Below, one piece after another: positions 59,201 through 64,000 of a stretch of 64,000 nucleotides of DNA. The position numbers were made by a program, and so were the translations under genes. The stretch comes from Rhynchopus sp. YZ270_cl-10 (taxonomy: Eukaryota; Euglenozoa; Diplonemea; Diplonemida; Diplonemidae), in assembly GCA_964035575.1 (NCBI GenBank), contig OZ037909.1, positions 62,001-126,000 on the forward strand, in the 5' to 3' direction. Positions within the stretch are counted from its first letter, which is position 1; every line of letters begins with the position of its first letter. Under the pieces are notes generated by a model. That model was not told the origin of the DNA. It ran no database searches and was given only the letters and a program-made list of their open reading frames with translations.

Positions 59201-61695
59201 TTGCCCTTCAGCGACTCCTTCCTTGGCACCTCCTTCTTAGGCTTGAAGTGCTCCTTCGTCGCGACCTCCAAACTCCGCAGCAGGACTTTCCTCACAAACT
59301 TATTTGGCTCCGTCTCTTCAACTTCCAACCGCAGCATCGTTGAGAGCAACGACCGCAACAGATCATGCTGCAAACGCACTGTGTCCAGCTCCACGCGCAA
59401 ATCCTCATACGACTGCGCAGACCCAAACGTCGCGTACATATCATACAAGCCTCCACTGGACAGCGGGTCACAGTGTTTCCCCTTAGCCCCATGAGACGCA
59501 GACGCAGACGCAGACACGGTGCAGACGTCCTCTTTACAGAAATATGTGTTTTTCAACGCACCCTGGATCAGCGAGGTAAATGCCTCTGCAAAAGTCTCTC
59601 TCCTTTGCATATCGCGCGCCATGGACTCAGCGACGAGGGCAAAGGAATGCGACGCATGGTAGTGCAGGATAGGCACCTTCGTCGCGATGGCCCAGAGCAC
59701 TTCGAGGATGAGGACCGCCGCCGCGTTGCTGCCTTCATCCGGAGTGTCCGTAGGGGTGAAGCGGCGGGTGGCTTCATACAGCATAGCAAGCGCCTGCACA
59801 TCGGTGTTGCGCACATCTTCCAAACTGTCCCCGAGACGTGCACAGTACACACAGGTTAGCTTGTCGAAGAGGAGGGCCGAAAGGCGGTACTGCACGCCTT
59901 CGTCTTCGTGGATGACGCGCAGCATGGCGGCCGAGGCGAGGGTTAAGTAGGCATCGCGATCGGTTCGCCAATTGCAGAGGAGGAGGGAGAGGTAGAGGTT
60001 CATCATGCTCTCGGCAAAGTATGCCTCGTTGTGTGTGAGGGTGTCGGTGCTATCGGCGGCGCGGCTCGCGCAGAAGTGTGCCAGGCGGAACATCAAATAG
60101 CAGTACTTCGCCAAGAAGCCTCGCCCATACCGCACATCGCCAACACACACAACGTTCGTTGAGAGAAGCGCGTTTGGGAGAACAGCCCCTGCAGCGTCGG
60201 CAAAGATCGTTGCGTGAGGACAGTTCGCTGCACGGTGCAGGCACCATTCGAGATGCTGCAAAAATATCAACAACAGGGGTGTCATCCCACCCTCTGTTGA
60301 CCCTTTTAGGAATACCCCGGTCTGCGCGAGACAGAGGGATAAAACTAGGGTTAACAGTTTGTCCCGTGGTGGGCGTTGCGACGATTCGACCACACTGCTG
60401 GACTCATACATGGCAGTCTGCTTATGCGTGCCTAACGTCTCCACCACTTCTGAGGTATGGTGCAACACGAATTTCACCAACAAAAACGCAAGCTCCATCT
60501 GCGAGCACTCCGGGAGACGAGACAGGAAGTTGTGTGGACCCCCTCCTCCCCCTCCCCCTCCAGCATGCTTCCTATACTCCGCAAACAGATCCGTCACAAT
60601 AGAATGCACCACCCCTGGCGCAGAAAACCGTACCATCACCTCCTCCTCAATAAAAACCCGCAACGTCTGCAGGATGCTTGCATGGTAGAGGCAATGCCGT
60701 ATCGTTGCTATCTCTGTACGCAACGGAGCTGACATACGACAAGCATTTGGGGTCTGCGTTTTGACACGCAGGACGAAAAGCACGTCAAGCCCACCTCTTG
60801 GCATGACCAGACGGTCCAGAAGAAAGGCGGCGATAGTACTGAGCACGCCACCCCCGCGAGAAGAGGCCGCTTGGCGGAGAATCGACTCTAGAGCGCGCAA
60901 TGCGGCGATACGCACCTCATGACTGTGCTCACACTGCACCGCACAGAAGAGCAGCGCGGTGACGTACTCAACCTCTTGCATCCGCACCCCCGCTGCCGCC
61001 TCCATTAACGTATACAAAAACAACGCTTCAGCCGCAATATAAGAAAACCACCCCGCCAACCACCCACCCACCCCTCCAGACAAAAGCATGCCCCGCAGCA
61101 CCACAGGAACCTGCAACGCGCTGTCCGCACTGCGTTCCGCATGAGTTGCCGAAGTGTCAATCAAATTCGGGTGCATAGGAAGCAATGTGTCTACACTAAT
61201 CTCCTCTGGCGGGTCAGCCTCTCTGAGGGTGTGGAAGAGGAAGGAGAGCGGCGTCTTGCTGTTTGCGTAGGTGAGTTGGGTCGGGCGGTGCTGGTAAATG
61301 GATGAGAGCAATGCAATGCGCGACGCGGTATCCCCCGCAATGAGCAGGTAAAGCAGGGTGGTGGGAAGAGTGATGGTGGTGCCATAGCTTCCATCGGCGA
61401 GGAAGCGGTGTAGGGCAAGCCATTTGTCAGAATCGTCGTCACTCCCACCGCATGCTGACACCCATAAAGCACGAACCGCAGGAGAAGCGTAGCCCACAGA
61501 ATGTACGCAGGCATTCACCACAACCTGCACCACAGTACGCGCCGTCAGCACCCCCAGCACCTCCACACGCTGTACAATCGTCGTGACCTCCACAACAGAC
61601 GCCCTCCTCCCCACCGCGTTCACATTGCATTCCCTCGCACCCCATCCACCACGCTGGACCCACACCTTGACCTCATCTGAAATACGAATAGACAT
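53299..61695 (-). CDS. Giant protein: helical N-terminal half plus seven adenylate kinase domains
   Basis: One uninterrupted frame of 2,798 residues. Residues ~1-920 form a Leu/Ala-rich helical solenoid (armadillo-like), ending in a basic stretch (PKKEVPRKESLKGKKRREAS). Seven adenylate kinase domains of about 215 residues follow. Each has a P-loop (GPPSSGKGTQ in 1-3, GAPGSGKGTQ in 4-7), the AMP-binding LSTGDxLRDEVKRGTxVG and GFILDGFPRTQKQAE, the LID entry VCGRWIHKPSGRSYHTKFCP, and the Arg pair RSDDTADALKSRLEAYH. All seven look catalytically complete and match the eukaryotic AK2-type long LID. They interconvert ATP, ADP and AMP. Linkers after domains 3-6 repeat PEGIATMIEEGSNMPALRAL. Tandem kinases on a scaffold suggest energy buffering along an axoneme, as proposed for flagellar adenylate kinases; location here is inference. 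An internal Met at MALLSPF (near residue 885) leaves open two original genes. Confidence 0.9.
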   Translation of the reverse strand: MSIRISDEVKVWVQRGGWGARECNVNAVGRRASVVEVTTIVQRVEVLGVLTARTVVQVVVNACVHSVGYASPAVRALWVSACGGSDDDSDKWLALHRFLADGSYGTTITLPTTLLYLLIAGDTASRIALLSSIYQHRPTQLTYANSKTPLSFLFHTLREADPPEEISVDTLLPMHPNLIDTSATHAERSADSALQVPVVLRGMLLSGGVGGWLAGWFSYIAAEALFLYTLMEAAAGVRMQEVEYVTALLFCAVQCEHSHEVRIAALRALESILRQAASSRGGGVLSTIAAFLLDRLVMPRGGLDVLFVLRVKTQTPNACRMSAPLRTEIATIRHCLYHASILQTLRVFIEEEVMVRFSAPGVVHSIVTDLFAEYRKHAGGGGGGGGPHNFLSRLPECSQMELAFLLVKFVLHHTSEVVETLGTHKQTAMYESSSVVESSQRPPRDKLLTLVLSLCLAQTGVFLKGSTEGGMTPLLLIFLQHLEWCLHRAANCPHATIFADAAGAVLPNALLSTNVVCVGDVRYGRGFLAKYCYLMFRLAHFCASRAADSTDTLTHNEAYFAESMMNLYLSLLLCNWRTDRDAYLTLASAAMLRVIHEDEGVQYRLSALLFDKLTCVYCARLGDSLEDVRNTDVQALAMLYEATRRFTPTDTPDEGSNAAAVLILEVLWAIATKVPILHYHASHSFALVAESMARDMQRRETFAEAFTSLIQGALKNTYFCKEDVCTVSASASASHGAKGKHCDPLSSGGLYDMYATFGSAQSYEDLRVELDTVRLQHDLLRSLLSTMLRLEVEETEPNKFVRKVLLRSLEVATKEHFKPKKEVPRKESLKGKKRREASKAQPLQGKKASGFNNLLTRTTERCMRDLLASCGCSLLGLPTPVSPTMALLSPFTPKDPLSNPLRNRDTPTDHRPQVTFEAARQILVFFGPPSSGKGTQGVRLAKKTGLPQLSTGDILRDEVKRGTEVGMRAEKVMQSGELVQDSLVMEIVASRIEQPDCQRGFILDGFPRTQKQAEMLDDLLDSKGEGVRKVLYLDVSDSLLEERVCGRWIHKPSGRSYHTKFCPPKSLAGREPSVETMLDDETGEALMQRSDDTADALKSRLEAYHTETTPVLQYYGELVQKVDGEQESDLVWHDIQVLMGMLDEGVVSTPATPHRDTGDVANREILVFFGPPSSGKGTQGVRLAQKTGLPQLSTGDILRDEVKRGTEVGKRAEKVMQSGELVQDSLVMEIVASRIEQPDCQRGFILDGFPRTQKQAEMLDDLLDSKGEGVRKVLYLDVSDSLLEERVCGRWIHKPSGRSYHTKFCPPKSLAGREPSVETMLDDETGEALMQRSDDTADALKSRLEAYHTETTPVLQYYCELVKTVDGEQDTETVWHDIQVLMGMLDEDAVATPHGDVPNREILVFFGPPSSGKGTQGVRLAQKTGLPQLSTGDILRDEVKRGTEVGKRAEKVMQAGELVQDSLVMEIVASRIEQPDCQRGFILDGFPRTQKQAEMLDDLLDSKGEGVRKVLYLDVSDSLLEERVCGRWIHKPSGRSYHTKFCPPKSLAGREPSVETMLDDETGEALMQRSDDTADALKSRLEAYHTETTPVLQHYCELVKTVDGEQESDLVWHDIQVLMGMLDEVAKPDTTDEPFAASEEAPAQAPEGIATMIEEGSNMPALRALRASLAEIKREILVFFGAPGSGKGTQGVRLAKKTGLPQLSTGDMLRDEVKRGTPVGKRAEKVMQSGELVQDSLVAEIVTSRIEQPDCQRGFILDGFPRTQKQAEMLDDLLDSKGEGVRKVLYLDVSDSLLEERVCGRWIHKPSGRSYHTKFCPPKSLAGREPSVETMLDDETGEALMQRSDDTADALKSRLEAYHTETTPVLQYYGELVQKVDGEQDTETVWHDIQVVMRMTAQQSGTAVPKAETHEEETAETFAPQVVASLQQASEDAVNPDTTDEPFAASEEPPAQAPEGIATMIEEGSNMPALRALRASLAEIRREILVFFGAPGSGKGTQGVRLAKKTGLPQLSTGDMLRDEVKRGTPVGKRAEKVMQAGELVQDSLVAEIVTSRIEQPDCQRGFILDGFPRTQKQAEMLDDLLDSKGEGVRKVLYLDVSDSLLEERVCGRWIHKPSGRSYHTKFCPPKSLAGREPSVETMLDDETGEALMQRSDDTADALKSRLEAYHTETTPVLQYYGELVQKVDGEQDTETVWHDIQVVMGMTTQQSSTAVPSTETHEEKTADASPQQTPEDAVNPDEPFAASEEAPAHAPEGIATMIEEGSNMPALRALRASLAEIKREILVFFGAPGSGKGTQGVRLAKKTGLPQLSTGDMLRDEVKRGTPVGKRAEKVMQAGELVQDSLVAEIVTSRIEQRDCQRGFILDGFPRTQKQAEMLDDLLDSKGEGVRKVLYLDVSDSLLEERVCGRWIHKPSGRSYHAKFCPPKSLAGREPSVETMLDDETGEALMQRSDDTADALKSRLEAYHTETTPVLQYYGELVQKVDGEQDTETVWHDIQVVMRMTAQSGTAVPSTETHEEETADASPQQNPEESVNPDEPFAASEEPPAQAPEGIATMIEEGSNMPALRALRASLAEIKREILVFFGAPGSGKGTQGVRLAKKTGLPQLSTGDMLRDEVKRGTPVGKRAEKVMQAGELVQDSLVAEIVTSRIEQPDCQRGFILDGFPRTQKQAEMLDDLLDSKGEGVRKVLYLDVSDSLLEERVCGRWIHKPSGRSYHTKFCPPKSLAGREPSVETMLDDETGEALMQRSDDTADALKSRLEAYHTETTPVLQYYGELVQKVDGEQDTETVWHDIQVLMDG
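53310..58945 (-). repeat. Seven near-identical adenylate kinase coding units
   Basis: P-loop codons lie near 58,905, 58,175, 57,465, 56,640, 55,720, 54,826 and 53,935, giving unit lengths of about 730, 710, 825, 920, 894 and 891 bp. Units 1-3 and 4-7 form two subgroups, marked by TGDI versus TGDM and MEIVAS versus AEIVTS. Much of each unit is identical at the DNA level, including third positions, so recent duplication or gene conversion is continuing. Confidence 0.9.
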
Positions 61696-62237
61696 CAACA
61701 AAAACTCAAATGGTGTAGGGGCAGGGGGAGGGGGATTAAAAGTTTGTAAAACGAAAAATCGGTTGGTTCTCTCTGTATTGCTTCTTTGGGCAGGGGAGAG
61801 GGGAAGAGGGGAAGGGAGAGAGGGAGGGGGAAGAGAGTCTGTTGGGAGGTGGAGGTGGAAGTGGGTGTGTTATGCATCCCTCAGGCGCAAGCTGAAGAGC
61901 GACTATGTGGGGGTCATATGGTGGGGTATGTGTGTGCATTTGGGCAAGATAGTTGATTGGCTGATATGTGAAGGGTCTGTATAAAGAGGAAAGGGGAGGA
62001 GGGGGCTTGACGTTTGCAATTTGTACGTTTGTTAGGAAAGAAAGCAATGGGTCATCTGCTAATGGTTATCTGCAGAGAAAAGTTCTTTACAGCTTTCCCG
62101 TGCAGCTGCCCTCGACAGGACACAACAAGGCTTTTATGTCTCCTTGTGTCCCCTTTTCAAAGGCAGCTGGGCGGGTGAAGTGCTGAACTGTATCAGGTGC
62201 ACATAACTAAACACCCCTCCCCGGTGCCCCGTAGGCA
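61696..62237. other. Spacer with purine-rich leader
   Basis: The coding strand just upstream of the poly-kinase start is C/T-rich (61,720-61,850 on the plus strand is G/A-rich). No gene or repeat family is recognised. Two open frames here are composition artefacts. Confidence 0.55.
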
Positions 62238-64000
62238 TCAGTTCAACGGTTCCTCAGCTACTTCTTCCCCTGCAGGGTGCAGCTCGGTCTCGTGAAGTGG
62301 CATCTCGAAGAGGAGGTTCTGGAGCTCTTTCGGAGGCTGCTTCTGTTTCAGACGTAACGCAACAACAACACCCACACCAAGCAGGAGCACGCCCACACCA
62401 ATGCCAACGTAAAGGACAACGTTGCTCCCACCTGAATGCTCCGGCTGCGGTGCACCACGCTCACATCGGTACGTCCCGTCTGCGAGCGTGAGGGTTGCGT
62501 TGCCTTCACACTCGACCGCATTGCACACACCATTGTACTCCACTGTATACGACGCGTCTGTGCTTGTACAGGTCACCCCGTGGCTCACAGATACACCATC
62601 AGAGGAAAGTGCGTTGGTCAGGTTCAGCTTCCCCGAAAGTGCGTCGGCAAGTTTTGCAGTGCTGGCACGCACCATGCCCACCACAAGGACACCGTCATCC
62701 GACACCACAACACGCAGGTCCGTCACAATGCCCAGTGTTTCTCCCATTGTGTTCTCAAAGCCTTCCTCCGCAGTTGTTGCTGATGTCATCCACAAAGACT
62801 GTGCCTCCACCTCGTACTCCACAGCAAACCCCATCGGCACTGTCACGTCGTCCGCAAGCAGGCACAGAGGGACACCAGGGGGGTGTGTGTAGCCCTGTGT
62901 GTGGCACACACACGACCCAGCATTGCACGTCGCCCACGGGTCAAGCCTCCCACTGCGACAGTCTTTGTCAGATGTGCACAGAGCGTTCACAGGAGGTAGC
63001 TGTGGTGCAAATGTAGTGTCAGGAAGATCTGTTGCTGTCGGAAGTGCAGTGTCACGTGCAGGTGTGGGTGGAGCAAAAGAAGCGCCAGCAGGCAGGTCTG
63101 TAGGGGCAGCTTTCGGTGGACCAGCCGTCTCGCCAGGAAATGTTGTTCGTGGCGACGGTGTCTCTTCGCCTGCTGTAGACGGAATCAAAGTCACACCACC
63201 ACCCAGCATAGAGGGTGACGGTGTAGGAGGTGCTACTGTGGGAGGCGCCACAGTAGGTGGCGACGACGTCGGAGGTGCGCGCGTTGGTGGTGAGCGTGTT
63301 GGTGGCGCTGAGGTAAGTGGTGCCATGGTCTCAGGAATCAGTGTCGCACCTCCACCAAGAACTGATGGAGACGGCGTGCGTGGTGCGCGCGTAGGTGGTG
63401 AGCGTGTTGGTGGCGCTGATGTGGGTGGTGCCAGAGTCTCAGGAATCAGTGTCGCACCTCCACCAAGAACTGATGGAGACGGCGTGCGTGGTGCGCGCGT
63501 AGGTGGTGAGCGTGTTGGTGGCGCTGATGTGGGTGGTGCCAGAGTCTCAGGAATCAGTGTCGCACCTCCACCAAGAACTGATGGAGACGGCGTGCGTGGT
63601 GCGCGCGTAGGTGGTGAGCGTGTTGGTGGCGCTGATGTGGGTGGTGCCAGAGTCTCAGGAATCAGTGTCGCACCTCCACCAAGAACTGATGGAGACGGCG
63701 TGCGTGGTGCGCGCGTAGGTGGTGAGCGTGTTGGTGGCGCTGATGTGGGTGGTGCCAGAGTCTCAGGAATCAGTGTCGCACCTCCACCAAGAACTGATGG
63801 AGACGGCGTGCGTGGTGCGCGCGTAGGTGGTGAGCGTGTTGGTGGCGCTGATGTGGGTGGTGCCAGAGTCTCAGGAATCAGTGTCGCACCTCCACCAAGA
63901 ACTGATGGAGACGGCGTGCGTGGTGCACGCGTAGGTGGTGAGCGTGTCGGTGGCGAAGATGTAAGTGGTGCCAGAGTCTCAGGAATCAATGTCGCACCTC
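62238..64000 (-). CDS. Mucin-like type I membrane protein, N-terminus beyond the window
   Basis: The reading frame is open to the right edge, so only the C-terminal 586 or so residues are visible. From the edge inwards there are seven tandem 36-residue units rich in Pro/Thr/Ser (TLIPETLAPPTSAPPTRSPP then TRAPRTPSPSVLGGGA), a typical mucin-like, heavily O-glycosylated stalk. A diverged Pro/Thr stretch follows. A Cys-rich module (LCTSDKDCRSGRLDPWATCN, CVCHTQG) resembles an EGF-like fold. A beta-rich domain with paired cysteines comes next (VTCTSTDASYTV, VCNAVECEGNATL). One membrane helix (VVLYVGIGVGVLLLGVGVVV) and a ~45-residue acidic cytosolic tail end the protein. A cell-surface coat or adhesion role is likely from this layout. 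Confidence 0.88.
   Translation of the reverse strand, partial: GATLIPETLAPLTSSPPTRSPPTRAPRTPSPSVLGGGATLIPETLAPPTSAPPTRSPPTRAPRTPSPSVLGGGATLIPETLAPPTSAPPTRSPPTRAPRTPSPSVLGGGATLIPETLAPPTSAPPTRSPPTRAPRTPSPSVLGGGATLIPETLAPPTSAPPTRSPPTRAPRTPSPSVLGGGATLIPETLAPPTSAPPTRSPPTRAPRTPSPSVLGGGATLIPETMAPLTSAPPTRSPPTRAPPTSSPPTVAPPTVAPPTPSPSMLGGGVTLIPSTAGEETPSPRTTFPGETAGPPKAAPTDLPAGASFAPPTPARDTALPTATDLPDTTFAPQLPPVNALCTSDKDCRSGRLDPWATCNAGSCVCHTQGYTHPPGVPLCLLADDVTVPMGFAVEYEVEAQSLWMTSATTAEEGFENTMGETLGIVTDLRVVVSDDGVLVVGMVRASTAKLADALSGKLNLTNALSSDGVSVSHGVTCTSTDASYTVEYNGVCNAVECEGNATLTLADGTYRCERGAPQPEHSGGSNVVLYVGIGVGVLLLGVGVVVALRLKQKQPPKELQNLLFEMPLHETELHPAGEEVAEEPLN
63190..64000 (-). repeat. 108-bp tandem repeats coding for Pro/Thr units
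   Basis: The marker GTCTCAGGAATCAGTGTCGC recurs every 108 bp at about 63,330, 63,438, 63,546, 63,654, 63,762, 63,870 and 63,978. The middle five units are identical to the eye, while the outer ones carry several changes, as expected when an array is homogenised from the middle. It continues past the window. Confidence 0.92.

Overview
The window is nuclear DNA of a flagellated, intron-bearing protist. Coding DNA is GC-rich and clean. The spacers between genes are full of A/T and G/C homopolymer runs, short hairpins and small DNA transposons. Several protein types recall kinetoplastids and their relatives: 25-residue BspA-like leucine-rich repeats, a CTFAPQIN motif, a canopy-type ER protein and a large single-chain cyclase-like receptor. 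However, at least six genes contain GT-AG introns, many only 45-57 nt long, which kinetoplastids do not have. I would place it only as a flagellate protist, possibly excavate or discoban, with low confidence.

All 14 genes I accept lie on the minus strand, so transcription runs right to left. In that order they are: a mucin-like membrane protein (cut by the right edge), a 2,798-residue protein with seven adenylate kinase domains, a CTFAPQIN-motif protein, a small three-exon protein, a cyclase-like receptor, a small three-exon protein with docking-like helices, a TTLL tubulin polyglutamylase, a PH-domain STE20/PAK-like kinase, a helical-repeat protein, an A20 zinc-finger protein, a canopy-family ER protein, a CCDC81-like HU-domain protein, a leucine-rich-repeat protein and a Q-rich five-exon protein. 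Several fit cilium or basal-body work (TTLL, CCDC81-like, poly-adenylate kinase, perhaps the docking-like and CTFAPQIN proteins). The only convincing plus-strand coding match is a short orphan piece of a SET domain.

The spacers (0.3-6 kb) hold five mobile elements whose ends can be read: two hAT-type elements with 8-bp target duplications, a MULE-like 1.2-kb element with a 9-bp duplication and an 8-bp tandem array, a 445-bp multi-palindrome element flanked by TA, and a 210-bp element with long terminal inverted repeats. A 2.5-kb composite fold-back element (35.0-37.55 kb) has 25-bp terminal inverted repeats, a 0.56-kb internal inverted repeat and two further hairpins. None encodes a transposase.

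The most unusual feature is a set of short dispersed families, called A-D here. Family A is a ~35-bp stem-loop with a conserved loop reading CACGAGAGG in the gene-sense direction, usually followed by a T-run. Families A, B and one C copy share their downstream tail. Nearly every copy has the same orientation as the genes, and two B copies lie inside the two introns of one gene. This suggests RNA-level elements, or strongly strand-biased SINE-like repeats, in a one-directional gene array.
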